Source of the DNA: Methylophilaceae bacterium
Lineage (GTDB): Bacteria; Pseudomonadota; Gammaproteobacteria; Burkholderiales; Methylophilaceae
Direction: 5' to 3'
Assembly (NCBI GenBank): GCA_905339275.1
Contig: CAJPFK010000038.1
Location: 62,001-126,000 of the forward strand
Length of the DNA stretch: 64,000 nucleotides
A model generated the notes under the pieces. That model searched no databases. It saw nothing but the letters and a program-made list of their open reading frames with translations, and was not told the DNA's origin. Below, piece by piece: positions 32,894 through 41,669 of the stretch (position 1 is its first letter; the number at the start of each line of letters is the position of its first letter). A program made the position numbers and the translations under genes.

Positions 32894-35800
32894 TTATCTG
32901 TCCGGCTTGAATTCATAGCTCAGGCTGATCCATGCTGCTCTTGGCGCACCCGGTGCCAAGAAGTTGGTGCTGAGCCAGTCATTGGAGTTATGGTTATAAC
33001 CGCTCGGCCCGATCGCACCATAGATAGAGGGCGAGAACGGGTTCCTGCCCAGTTGGCCCGCACTGAAATATTCCTTGTCGAAGAGATTGTTTACTCGCAA
33101 CCCCAGTGTCCACTCCGAACTCAGTTTGTAGCTGGTCTGGAAGTTGAAGGTGGCATAGCCGGGCACCTTTCCGGGATTGCTGGTGGCTCTGCGCGGTACT
33201 TGGATGCTAGCTCCGCTGGGGCCTTCAATCGTTTCATACACCACTACGCCGGTCCGGTGCTTGTTGTTCTCATTGCCGCGTACGAATGACTCCGAATGCG
33301 CCACGCCGGTCAGGCTCACCTGCCATTTCGGCGTTATCTCATAACCCAGCGTCACATTGAGGTTATGCAGCGGCACGCCGGGCATGCGGTCACCCGGCTT
33401 GACCTGTATACGGCGACCATACACTTTACTCGCAGCGACATCTTCCTCTTCCATAGAGCTGCTGTTGTCGTTGGCTACCAGCATGAACGAATCCTGGAAG
33501 GTCGCATCGGTCAGCGCGTAGTTCACCCTGAGGCTGGTCTTGCCGAACCGGCCTTTGATACCGGCCTCAAGACCCCGGCGGCGCGTATCACCGATGGTGT
33601 CAAAGAAGCTGCGATTGCCAGGGAAGGTTACCATATAGATATCGTCCTTGAGGTCGGTCTGGTAGGCACCGAGATTCCATTCGATGTTGTTGCCCCATAG
33701 GCCACGCACACCTAAATCCCATGTCTGGGCCTTGATTTGCGGCAGGTAGGGGTCGCCGGAGAGCGTGGAAGGCAGTGAGCATGAACGGTTCTCAACGAGA
33801 CTCTTTGGAGCATAGGCCGGGCTTCCATCTGGATTATTGCCACTACGGACTGGCGTACGGTCAAACGCACAACCCAGTTCAATGACGGAAGGCGTGCGTG
33901 TACCCTGCGCCCAGTTTCCATAGATGTTCAGGTCGGGCCTTGCCTGCCATGTCGCACCAAGCGAAGGATTGAGTGAGTAATAACTGAATTTCTCCTTTTC
34001 GGGTTTGTTCAGTAGTTTGGATGCATCCGGCACCACGTATCCGGTTGGCACGCCGGTGCAATCGCCATTGGGGCAAATCTCGAAATAATTGGGGAAAGCC
34101 TGCAATTGCGCCAAGTCCCAGACAAAGGTGCCCCAGGTACGTGAAGCAATCCTGTTCTTGCCGCGGGTCTCGTTATAACGTGCGGCACCGGTGATATGCA
34201 GGGTCTCTATCGGACTCCAGGTTTCGCTGGCATAGAGGCTTCTGGTGACCTGATTGCCGTCAAAATTGTTATTGCTGATCTCTATACTGGCTGCCGCATA
34301 CTGGTCACGGATTTCATCCGGCGCCAAATAGGCATGACGGTTGGCGTCGAGCATACCCAGCATCTGGCCGCTTTTGTAAGTGGCGCTTGGTGCATCGATT
34401 GAAGCGCCAACCATGAACTTGTGCTTAGGGAAATTCCAGTTGAACTGGATGGAAGCACCATCGGTGATCTGGTCGATCTGGTTGTCGGTGATGACGGCAG
34501 TCGGCGTGCCTTCTACCACGCCCTCGGTACCGGGACCAGAAGCGGCATATGCACCGCCATCAACGGTCTGGTAACCACCTTGTGGCCCAGCTACTTGAAG
34601 TAGAGGAGGAACGCCGGGAGTGCTGACATCCCCTTGGCATACATCGCCATTGACAGGTGGCTTGATTAGCAGCAAATGTATGGTAGGGATGGCATCGGCA
34701 GGCGTACCATCAGGCAGCACTTGGTAGTAAGGCGTGTAGTAATAGAAATCTCCCATGGCGCTATTAATCAGGCCTATAGGATCGCCACTCTTTAGACCTG
34801 ATAGGCTTACATTTGCCTGGTAATTATATTCAGGATTCCCATTTGAATAGGGTACTGAAGGCGGTGGAAGTATTTGCGGGTAGAAGCCAGGGCCGCCAGC
34901 ATTGAACAGTGCATATTGGTTAAAATTCTTTTCACGCATGAACTCATTCTGGGCCAGGGCTACCAAGCCATCCGGCAGTGGCTGATTCTTCAGGGCCTCT
35001 GGTAAGGTAGCGAAAGCTGTCGCGCTGTCCGGTTGTATTGCAAAATTGAAAAGCTCTGCAGGCCATGCGAAAGGGTTGAATAGGTCACTATTCGGCATAC
35101 TCACGACATAATAATCCGGCAGGCCGTAATCATTGGTGCTTTCAAACAGGCAGGTGAATTGCTCGCCTGGATTCAGGTTCCTTCTTACAGTCTGCTTTCC
35201 AAACTCTGTGTACACATCGCCGCCCATCGAGTGGCGCTTGCTGTTCCTGCGATAAGCTTGTGCGGTGATGGTGAAGTTGTCATTGACGAAGTAACTGCCG
35301 GAAAGCTGGAACTGGAATAAGCGGTTGTCGGTCGTGTCGGGGGAGGTAAAGACGCCGTTCCTATCCTGTTTGTACATCTCACTCGGAATCAGTCCATTAC
35401 CTACCAAGTCATTCCAGACCACCAATGAGCTCAGGTTAAGGTCGAGCTTCTCACCCTGGTAACTGGCCTTGCCGAATACCTGATTGACCTTGCTCGGTGA
35501 ATTCTTACGCCAGCCGTCTTCCAGAAAGAAACTGCCTGCGCCGAACAAGCCTACCGTGCCGTTGTTCCAGCCACCAGAAGCCTGTAATTGCTTACGTCCA
35601 AATGAACCAGTGAGAATTTCAGCTTCAACACCGGGGCTATCGAAGCCGCTTTTTGTCTTCATGGAAACAGCGCCGCCAAGCGTACCCAAGCCGAAAATAG
35701 GATTGGAGCCGGGAAAAACATCAAAACCCGAGAGCGCATTCAATGGAATCATGTCCCAGTTCACCACTTCACCAAACGGTTCGTTGACGCGAATGCCATC

Positions 35801-36496
35801 AAAGAACACCGACAAGCCTTGTGGCGTACCTATCTGCGGCCCAGCGGTGAACCCACGGTATTGCACATCCATCTGGAACGGGTTGCCCTGGTAGTCATTC
35901 ACATTCACCGATTGCAACTTGGAATTCATCAGGTCGGTAATGCTGAGTGATTTACTGTCCTTGATGTCCTGCGCGGTGATGCTTTGCACGTTGCCGGGAA
36001 TTTGCTCCTTGGTTAAACCAAGACCAGGCAATGGACCGATCTCGTGAAAGCGTTTGGCACGGACGTTGACCGCTTCAAGCTGTATATCCAGGGGCAGACT
36101 ATCCCCTGCTTTCGGTTCCGGGGCTGCTCTTAGCAGATACCTGCCATCGTCTGTCGTCACGACTTCCAGGCCGGAATTCTTCAACAATTCGCTAAAACCC
36201 GGCATCAGGCCATAGACACCGTTAAGGCCTTGCGTTTTCTTACCCTGCGTCAGACCGGAATCGAAAGACAGCAGGATACCCGCGCTGCCTGCATACAATG
36301 ACAGCGCCCGGCCCAGGTCACCCGCAGGGATGTTGTAAGCTTGGGGAGGAATGGTTTTTATCAGAGGCGCTGCAAAGCTTGCCTGGCCGTGCAGTGAAGC
36401 TGCCAGTACGGTTGCCATCACCAGATTCAGCTTTTTCAGTTTTGTGACTGATATCCCCTGCCGTGGCAGCGGACGTGCCGGAACGAACCCAACCAT
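32894..36496 (-). CDS. TonB-dependent receptor with STN signalling domain (TBDR2)
   Basis: 1,200 residues with GGGG before ATG 36496. A signal peptide (LVMATVLAASLHGQASFA) is followed by an STN domain (YNIPAGDLGRALSLYAGSAGI ... LLKNSGLEVVTTDDGRYLLR), the plug (GNVQSITAQDIKDSKSLSITD ... PIFGLGTLGGAVSM) and a giant barrel. Plug and barrel are nearly the same as TBDR1, with long identical blocks. The STN and a ~215-residue segment between TCLF and VVEGTPTAVITDNQI differ. It follows fecR2 after 145 bases, so FecI2/FecR2 very probably control it. The substrate is unknown. Confidence 0.93.
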   Translation of the reverse strand: MVGFVPARPLPRQGISVTKLKKLNLVMATVLAASLHGQASFAAPLIKTIPPQAYNIPAGDLGRALSLYAGSAGILLSFDSGLTQGKKTQGLNGVYGLMPGFSELLKNSGLEVVTTDDGRYLLRAAPEPKAGDSLPLDIQLEAVNVRAKRFHEIGPLPGLGLTKEQIPGNVQSITAQDIKDSKSLSITDLMNSKLQSVNVNDYQGNPFQMDVQYRGFTAGPQIGTPQGLSVFFDGIRVNEPFGEVVNWDMIPLNALSGFDVFPGSNPIFGLGTLGGAVSMKTKSGFDSPGVEAEILTGSFGRKQLQASGGWNNGTVGLFGAGSFFLEDGWRKNSPSKVNQVFGKASYQGEKLDLNLSSLVVWNDLVGNGLIPSEMYKQDRNGVFTSPDTTDNRLFQFQLSGSYFVNDNFTITAQAYRRNSKRHSMGGDVYTEFGKQTVRRNLNPGEQFTCLFESTNDYGLPDYYVVSMPNSDLFNPFAWPAELFNFAIQPDSATAFATLPEALKNQPLPDGLVALAQNEFMREKNFNQYALFNAGGPGFYPQILPPPSVPYSNGNPEYNYQANVSLSGLKSGDPIGLINSAMGDFYYYTPYYQVLPDGTPADAIPTIHLLLIKPPVNGDVCQGDVSTPGVPPLLQVAGPQGGYQTVDGGAYAASGPGTEGVVEGTPTAVITDNQIDQITDGASIQFNWNFPKHKFMVGASIDAPSATYKSGQMLGMLDANRHAYLAPDEIRDQYAAASIEISNNNFDGNQVTRSLYASETWSPIETLHITGAARYNETRGKNRIASRTWGTFVWDLAQLQAFPNYFEICPNGDCTGVPTGYVVPDASKLLNKPEKEKFSYYSLNPSLGATWQARPDLNIYGNWAQGTRTPSVIELGCAFDRTPVRSGNNPDGSPAYAPKSLVENRSCSLPSTLSGDPYLPQIKAQTWDLGVRGLWGNNIEWNLGAYQTDLKDDIYMVTFPGNRSFFDTIGDTRRRGLEAGIKGRFGKTSLRVNYALTDATFQDSFMLVANDNSSSMEEEDVAASKVYGRRIQVKPGDRMPGVPLHNLNVTLGYEITPKWQVSLTGVAHSESFVRGNENNKHRTGVVVYETIEGPSGASIQVPRRATSNPGKVPGYATFNFQTSYKLSSEWTLGLRVNNLFDKEYFSAGQLGRNPFSPSIYGAIGPSGYNHNSNDWLSTNFLAPGAPRAAWISLSYEFKPDR

Positions 36497-36641
36497 TTAA
36501 TTCCCCTTTTGAGTATTGGCTTTATGCCAGGTACGCCAAGCGAAAATCAAAAAGGTATAAAAGTTGGCGGAAATTTTTGTTAGCTGATACTGGGAACCTG
36601 CTTGATGCAGAGAACGGATGATCCCGGTGCGCGTGTAATCG

Positions 36642-37583
36642 CTATGCAGGCTTGAGGGTGATCCAGTACCTGGTGACAGTTTCAATACGCACGGGATGCG
36701 TGTTTTTGAGGCTGCTCAAAATCTCATTGATGTCATTGACCGGGAAAGAGCCGGAGACGGGGATATTTTCGATAGCCTGATCGCAGCGCAGGAAACCATC
36801 GTGATAGCGGCCAAGTTCAAGCAGAAACTGCTTCAGGGGCATATCGTTGACGCTCAGGATGCCCTTTGCCCAGAGATCGCTGCCGGGCAGCAATGGCGTG
36901 GTTTCAGGCGCGGTATCCTTGCTGAATGAGGCCGACCAATCTGCGCTGATGATACGTTCTTCCTGATGATTGGATGATTTTATCAGGACGGAATCCTTGA
37001 ATACGTTAACCGATATGTGGTCGCCATGATCCCGCACACTGAAGCGTGTGCCCAGTGCGGTGACCGTTCCATGTCGCGTCTGCACTTTGAACGGTGCTGA
37101 AATGCCGCTGCCATGACCCGTTTCGACCAGAATCTCACCCTTGAGCAGAACCACCGTCCTGCTACTTTCGCTGTATCGGGTATCAATGGCAGTCCCCGTA
37201 TTCAGGACAAGCTCGGTTGCATCAGGCAATGCCAGCGTCCGGTTTTCGCCCTTGCCGGTTGAATAGTCAGCCAGCACGGCCTGCCAGGGTTGTTGGCGAT
37301 AAGCAAGCAACCCACTGCTGCTCAATACCACGACGATGCCCAATTTCTTGAGCACACGCCTGCGGCTCAGCGAGGTGGATTCGTGTTGCAGCAGAACAGC
37401 TTTGCTGATGGCAGGCTCAAGGCCTTCGAATGGTTCGTTGACCTTCCGGATACGCTCCCAGGCATCTGCATTTGCAGGCGAAGCTGCTTTCCAGCATGCA
37501 AATGCGCGCCTGTCCTCATCACTGGCATCAGGCTCGTTTATCCTGACATACCATTCGGATGCAACTTTTATGGGGTCGGACAT
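36642..37583 (-). CDS. fecR: FecR-family anti-sigma factor (copy 2)
   Basis: 313 residues: a cytoplasmic sigma-binding part (ASEWYVRINEPDASDEDRRAFACW), one membrane segment near 80-97 (VLKKLGIVVVLSSSGLLAY), a FecR domain (LALPDATELVLNTGTAIDTRY ... TALGTRFSV) and a C-terminal STN-like end (MPLKQFLLELGRYHDGFLRCD). It lies 6 bases after fecI2 and upstream of TBDR2. The pair forms a complete cell-surface signalling unit with TBDR2. Confidence 0.92.
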   Translation of the reverse strand: MSDPIKVASEWYVRINEPDASDEDRRAFACWKAASPANADAWERIRKVNEPFEGLEPAISKAVLLQHESTSLSRRRVLKKLGIVVVLSSSGLLAYRQQPWQAVLADYSTGKGENRTLALPDATELVLNTGTAIDTRYSESSRTVVLLKGEILVETGHGSGISAPFKVQTRHGTVTALGTRFSVRDHGDHISVNVFKDSVLIKSSNHQEERIISADWSASFSKDTAPETTPLLPGSDLWAKGILSVNDMPLKQFLLELGRYHDGFLRCDQAIENIPVSGSFPVNDINEILSSLKNTHPVRIETVTRYWITLKPA

Positions 37584-37589
37584 GCGCCA

Positions 37590-38102
37590 TCATCTCTCAG
37601 AAGCGCAGTGAATCAAAGCCCTTGCGATGTATTTCTTGATCGAGATGACACTCATGCCCAACTCTTCGGCGATTTCAGCACAGCTTGAACCATTGATTTT
37701 ATGCATCAGGAATGCCGTGCGCACTTTGACAGGCAGGCCATCCAGCATGCGATCGATGGCAACCAGTTTTTCAAGATTCAGCAGGTAGGATTCAGGGCAT
37801 GGAAACATCTTCTCGCGGGATTCCCCGAGACTTTCCAATGCGGCAATATAGGCATTCTCCAGGTCGCGCCGCCGGAGGAAATTGACCATCAAACCGTGCG
37901 CGATCCTGGTGAGGTAGGCGCGCGGTTCAACTATCTGCTCCGTATCATCCTTCAGTAGCACACGCATGAAAGTGTCATGCGTCAGGTCAGCCGCATCGAA
38001 AGAAGAGCCGACCTTTTTGGACAACCACGAATGGAGCCATGATTTATGGCTCTTATAAAAATCCTGGACTAATAGATTCTGTATGGTTTGACTTGATTGC
38101 AT
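37590..38102 (-). CDS. fecI: FecI-like ECF sigma factor (copy 2)
   Basis: About 170 residues from ATG 38102, preceded by GGGGTG. Region 2: DAADLTHDTFMRVL and EPRAYLTRIAHGLMVNFLRRRDLE. Region 4: MLDGLPVKVRTAFLMHKINGSSCAEIAEELGMSVISIKKYIARAL. It is only distantly similar to fecI1, so the two signalling units are probably not interchangeable. A perfect hairpin lies ~130 bases upstream. Confidence 0.92.
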   Translation of the reverse strand: MQSSQTIQNLLVQDFYKSHKSWLHSWLSKKVGSSFDAADLTHDTFMRVLLKDDTEQIVEPRAYLTRIAHGLMVNFLRRRDLENAYIAALESLGESREKMFPCPESYLLNLEKLVAIDRMLDGLPVKVRTAFLMHKINGSSCAEIAEELGMSVISIKKYIARALIHCASER

Positions 38103-38234
38103 GGCATAGCACCCCGCGTTACAACAACGCATTGCCAGAGTGAGCAAGTACTGCGCCAAACATCATAAATAATTTAACTAATTGATTTTTATTATTAAAA
38201 ATTTATGTTATCTAAAATAGTCCCGAACATATTC

Positions 38235-38268
38235 GGCTGTAAACAACCACCAATGGTTGTTTACAGCC
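38235..38268. promoter_or_regulatory. Perfect 14-bp hairpin upstream of fecI2
   Basis: GGCTGTAAACAACC and its complement flank a 6-base loop. It lies in the 290-base gap between fecI2 and a divergent periplasmic protein gene. GGTTGTT and GGCTGTT words are shared with the palindromes at 30408-30444 near fecI1. It may be an operator or an RNA element. Confidence 0.5.
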
Positions 38269-38390
38269 AACTCTGTTATTGAAGCCGTCGTTGAGATAGC
38301 GAGCCCGGCGGTGTCGCTTGATTTTTCTGATTTTATGGATAAGCTGCTTACAAAAAACGACAAGTCATAAAAACAACAAGGCCTTCCACA

Positions 38391-38834
38391 ATGAAAAAAA
38401 TCACTCCGTTATTATTAGTATTAATAGCAGGCAGTTTTCCGCTCATGGTGCATGCTGCTTCATGCGATAAGCTCAGGGAAGATATCGATACCGCTTCCGG
38501 TTTGCTGAATAAGTCGCAGCAGGCCAAAAGCTTCGATGAGGCCAGGCGGGTGATGAATAGCGCCAGGCATGCGATCAATGAAATTGCCGAGGATGCACGC
38601 GATTGCCCGTGCTTCGACGCAGCCAACCTGTTTGACGATGCAGCCACCAGAGTCCGCCGAGCAAGCGATGCGGACGCCGTAGGCAGATTCAATGATTTTG
38701 GCAGGCAGGGCGTGGAAATGTACGGCGCAGCCATCGAAGCGCTGAATGCCTGTCCCGAAAGCCGGAAAAGCCCGCAGGGTCAGCAAAGCCAGGATAATTC
38801 ATCCGGCCACGGCCAGGACAGTCAGCAGCAATAA
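38391..38834 (+). CDS. Periplasmic hypothetical protein
   Basis: 147 residues with a clear signal peptide (ITPLLLVLIAGSFPLMVHA) and a helical, cysteine-containing mature part (SCDKLREDIDTASGLL, DARDCPCFDAAN, LNACPESR). It ends in a Gln/Ser-rich low-complexity tail. Family not recognised. It is divergent from fecI2 and convergent with amtB, so it is probably transcribed alone. Confidence 0.75.
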   Translation: MKKITPLLLVLIAGSFPLMVHAASCDKLREDIDTASGLLNKSQQAKSFDEARRVMNSARHAINEIAEDARDCPCFDAANLFDDAATRVRRASDADAVGRFNDFGRQGVEMYGAAIEALNACPESRKSPQGQQSQDNSSGHGQDSQQQ

Positions 38835-38930
38835 AACAGGCGGGCATGAGCGCCAATAACCTGGGCTATGGTTTGTACGGTTAGCCCGGTTGTTACGGGT
38901 CATTTGTACAGGTTTTATTTTCCTTCATCA

Positions 38931-40139
38931 CTAATCATCCCCGCCAGCACTGCTGCTCGGGGTAGAGGCAATCTTGTGGATGGCCAGGTCGGCGCCCATG
39001 TATTCATCCTCGGCATTCATGCGGACACCTACGAACAGTTTAAGGACGCCATAGACGATAAGGCCGCCGGTCAGCGCCACTGCGATCCCCATGAGCGTAC
39101 CGACCACTTGCGCAGCGAGGGTCACGCCGCCGATACCGCCCAGCGCAGTTGCGCCGAAGATGCCGGCAGCGATGCCGCCCCAGGCGCCGCATAAACCGTG
39201 CAGCGGCCATACGCCGAGCACATCGTCGATCTTCCAGCGATTCTGCGTCAGGGTAAACGTCCAGACGAACAGGCCGCCTGCAATCAGGCCGGTTGCCAGC
39301 GCGCCCAGAGGGTGCATGAGATTGGACCCGGCACAGATGGCCACGAGGCCGGCCAGCGGGCCGTTATGAACGAAACCGGGGTCATTTCTTCCCGTCAGCA
39401 ATGCGGCCAGCGTACCGCCGACCATCGCCATCAGGGAGTTGACGGCAACCAGCCCGGTAATGCCTTCTATCGCCTGTGCGGACATGACGTTAAAGCCGAA
39501 CCAGCCGACCGTCAGTATCCACGCGCCCAGCGCAAGAAAAGGAATATTGGACGGCGGGAATGCATGCAGACGGCCATCCTTGCCGTAACGGCCTATGCGG
39601 GGCCCCAGCAGTATGACCGCCGCGAGCGCGATCCAGCCTCCCATCCCGTGCACGACGACGGAACCGGCAAAATCATGGAAGGTTGCGCCGAAACTTGCTT
39701 CGATCCATGCCTGGATGCCGAAATTGCCATTCCAGACGATGCCTTCGAAGAATGGGTAGACGAAACCGACCAGCGCAAAAGTCGCTGCCAGTTGCGGATT
39801 GAACTTGGCGCGCTCGGCAATGCCGCCGGACACGATGGCGGGAATGGCGGCGGCAAAGGTCAGTAGAAAGAAGAACTTGACGAGGTCGTAACCATTTTTG
39901 GCAGAGAGTGCTTCCGCTCCCTGAAAAAACCCGACGCCATAGGCAATGCTGTAACCGATGAAAAAGTAGGCGATGGTGGACATTGAGAAATCCACCATGA
40001 TCTTCACCAGCGCATTCACCTGATTTTTCTTGCGCACGGTACCGACTTCCAGAAAGGCAAAGCCGGCATGCATTGCAAGCACCATGATGGCGCCTAGCAA
40101 TACGAACAACACATCTCCTGCTGATTGTAATGCTTCCAT
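38931..40139 (-). CDS. amtB: Ammonium transporter AmtB
   Basis: 402 residues with eleven expected membrane helices and no cleaved signal peptide. Conserved features are MHAGFAFLEVGTVRKKNQVN, the SGGIAERAKF loop, and the twin histidines of the pore in HDFAGSVVVHGMGG and WPLHGLCGAWGGIAAGIFG. It conducts ammonium under nitrogen limitation. No glnK lies beside it in this window. Sigma-54 and NtrC sites upstream show nitrogen control. Confidence 0.95.
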   Translation of the reverse strand: MEALQSAGDVLFVLLGAIMVLAMHAGFAFLEVGTVRKKNQVNALVKIMVDFSMSTIAYFFIGYSIAYGVGFFQGAEALSAKNGYDLVKFFFLLTFAAAIPAIVSGGIAERAKFNPQLAATFALVGFVYPFFEGIVWNGNFGIQAWIEASFGATFHDFAGSVVVHGMGGWIALAAVILLGPRIGRYGKDGRLHAFPPSNIPFLALGAWILTVGWFGFNVMSAQAIEGITGLVAVNSLMAMVGGTLAALLTGRNDPGFVHNGPLAGLVAICAGSNLMHPLGALATGLIAGGLFVWTFTLTQNRWKIDDVLGVWPLHGLCGAWGGIAAGIFGATALGGIGGVTLAAQVVGTLMGIAVALTGGLIVYGVLKLFVGVRMNAEDEYMGADLAIHKIASTPSSSAGGDD

Positions 40140-40178
40140 TATTTTGGTCTCCTCCGGAATTTAAATCCGAGGATTTAC

Positions 40179-40194
40179 TGCAAAATCCGCGCCA
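40179..40194 (-). promoter_or_regulatory. Sigma-54 promoter of amtB
   Basis: On the minus strand TGGCGC-GGATT-TTGCA matches the -24/-12 consensus TGGCRC-N5-TTGCW exactly. It lies about 40 bases before the amtB ATG. Confidence 0.9.
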
Positions 40195-40247
40195 AATCTT
40201 CAATACATTGTTTCGTATATGTTTTAATTTTCAGCACTTGCCGACTA

Positions 40248-40294
40248 TGCACCTTATAAGTGCAACATAAAGTGCATTGCACTTATAAGGTGCA
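40248..40294 (-). promoter_or_regulatory. Two NtrC-type binding sites upstream of amtB
   Basis: TGCACCTTATAAGTGCA (40248-40264) and TGCACTTATAAGGTGCA (40278-40294) both fit the NtrC pattern GCAC-N7-GTGC. They are also exact inverted copies of each other. They sit about 55-115 bases upstream of the sigma-54 promoter, the usual enhancer distance. Confidence 0.88.
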
Positions 40295-40406
40295 TATTTG
40301 GATATTTAACAGAATTTTTTGAATAGCATGATTATCATCGCGCTATTATGATGATTGCGTGTTCAGCACGGAGTTAAGATATGGATGAGAGTAACAAGGA
40401 ATTGCC

Positions 40407-40631
40407 ATGCGTACGCTTTACCTGACTTATGAAGATAAACTGCTGGATATGATGATCGCCTACAGCAATGTGGATACATCATTGCGATTCTCATTGACGC
40501 ATGGCGGCCGCTATCTGCCGTTTGACGAGGGCGAGCGGCAGGCATTACTCGAACAGCGCGCTTTTGCCATGGCAAGATTGGCCATCGACAGGATTATGGG
40601 CTTTTCGGAAAATCCGATGAGTTCAGGCTAG
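40407..40631 (+). CDS. Small hypothetical protein divergent from amtB
   Basis: 74 residues: MRTLYLTYEDKLLDMMIAYSN, then SLTHGGRYLPFDEGERQALLE and RAFAMARLAIDRIMGF. AAGGAA lies at good spacing before the ATG. No domain recognised. It could share the nitrogen-responsive intergenic region with amtB. Confidence 0.6.
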   Translation: MRTLYLTYEDKLLDMMIAYSNVDTSLRFSLTHGGRYLPFDEGERQALLEQRAFAMARLAIDRIMGFSENPMSSG

Positions 40632-40887
40632 CCCAGCCTGCAGGAAACATCCATTCCTTGCTCCGGGGCTGCGGAGCTGAATTCCGGTTCGCGACATCAA
40701 GCCTTTCAGGACGCGATTCCGGCACTTGCTGGTAATACTCGGAGCAAGCAGCAAACCACTGGATATACCGCTACGCCCCATCCGGCAACCCATCACGGCC
40801 GGGGAAACAGCCGTTGGCAACCCCTGCCGCCGTCGATAGCGTCATCCAGCATCAGCGATGATGCCTGAACTTACCGTTCCCATGAGC

Positions 40888-41047
40888 GGCATTAAAAATT
40901 TAATAGCTATTGCCTATATTTTAAAATTCATTATAGAATGGTCGTGCATTTGTGGCTGCTGGCATCAATTCACCAAAAATTAGTTAAAGTCCCTTGTGAG
41001 TTCTTCAGTTGATTCCGGCTGAATTCTAAAAGGCAGTCCACAAATGC
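40888..41047. repeat. Structured intergenic repeat, copy B with AT-rich leader
   Basis: An AT-rich leader (GGCATTAAAAATTTAATAGC onward, 40888-40945) precedes the ~102-base core (40946-41047), with ends GCATTTGTGGCTGC and GGCAGTCCACAAATGC. Leader and core are both repeated at 41142-41299. The leader contains TTGCCT-N16-TATAGA, which resembles a promoter. No gene was found in 40632-41389 apart from these repeats. Confidence 0.78.
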
Positions 41048-41141
41048 CCTTTCCTTCCTTCATTCCAGCCTGGCAAGCCATCGGAGCAGGCATTCCGCTT
41101 CAGGAACGACAAGCCAAGCAGAGCCCGCCGTTGCCACGGAC

Positions 41142-41299
41142 GGCATTAAAATATTATAGCTATTGCCTATATTTAAAAACTGTTATAGGATGGTTTCACA
41201 TTTGTGGCTGCCCGGCACCAGTTCACCACATCAGTTCAAGTCCCTTGTAAGCCTTTAGTTGATTCTGGACGAATGCCTCCAAGGGCAGTCCACAAATGT
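41142..41299. repeat. Structured intergenic repeat, copy C with AT-rich leader
   Basis: Same layout as copy B: leader GGCATTAAAATATTATAGC onward and core 41198-41299 with ends ACATTTGTGGCTGCCC and GGGCAGTCCACAAATGT. The terminal G-C pair of copy B is A-T here, and CTGCT/AGGCAG becomes CTGCCC/GGGCAG. Pairing is therefore kept while sequence changes. Confidence 0.78.
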
Positions 41300-41389
41300 C
41301 CCGCCTGCCGGCGCTGCCTACCCGTAGCGGCCAGCGAAACAGCCAGTACCGGCAAACACTCCCGTAAATTCAGGCAACGGCTCCCGCTT

Positions 41390-41608
41390 CTAGTCCCTGT
41401 TTCTTTTCTTCCTGAAGTAATCGATCGACAGGGTGGAAATCCAGAGTATGGCCTTGAAGGTATTCAATACCGGCACCAGGCTCCAGAACATATTGCCCAT
41501 GATCTGCCTGCAAAGCATGTTCTTGAAGCTTACGGTCTTGTAGATGGTTGACAGGGAACACACCCCGAGCGAGACAAAATAAATAATGAGATATTCCGTT
41601 GGAATCAA
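41390..41608 (-). CDS. Small membrane protein of unknown function
   Basis: 72 residues from TTG 41608, with GGGAG 7 bases upstream. Two hydrophobic stretches (YLIIYFVSLGVCSLSTIY and MFWSLVPVLNTFKAILWIS) and a basic C-terminus (FRKKRNRD) suggest an inner-membrane protein. Family not recognised. Confidence 0.55.
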   Translation of the reverse strand: MIPTEYLIIYFVSLGVCSLSTIYKTVSFKNMLCRQIMGNMFWSLVPVLNTFKAILWISTLSIDYFRKKRNRD

Positions 41609-41669
41609 TCGACTTCTCCCTTGTATCCGCTATCAGCCTGCGCCTGATGAACACCAGGTGCCGGCCTTT

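Noticed and set aside
40623..40820. Minus-strand frame of 65 residues
   Set aside because: No Shine-Dalgarno, no homology pattern, and in a gene-poor stretch; likely chance.
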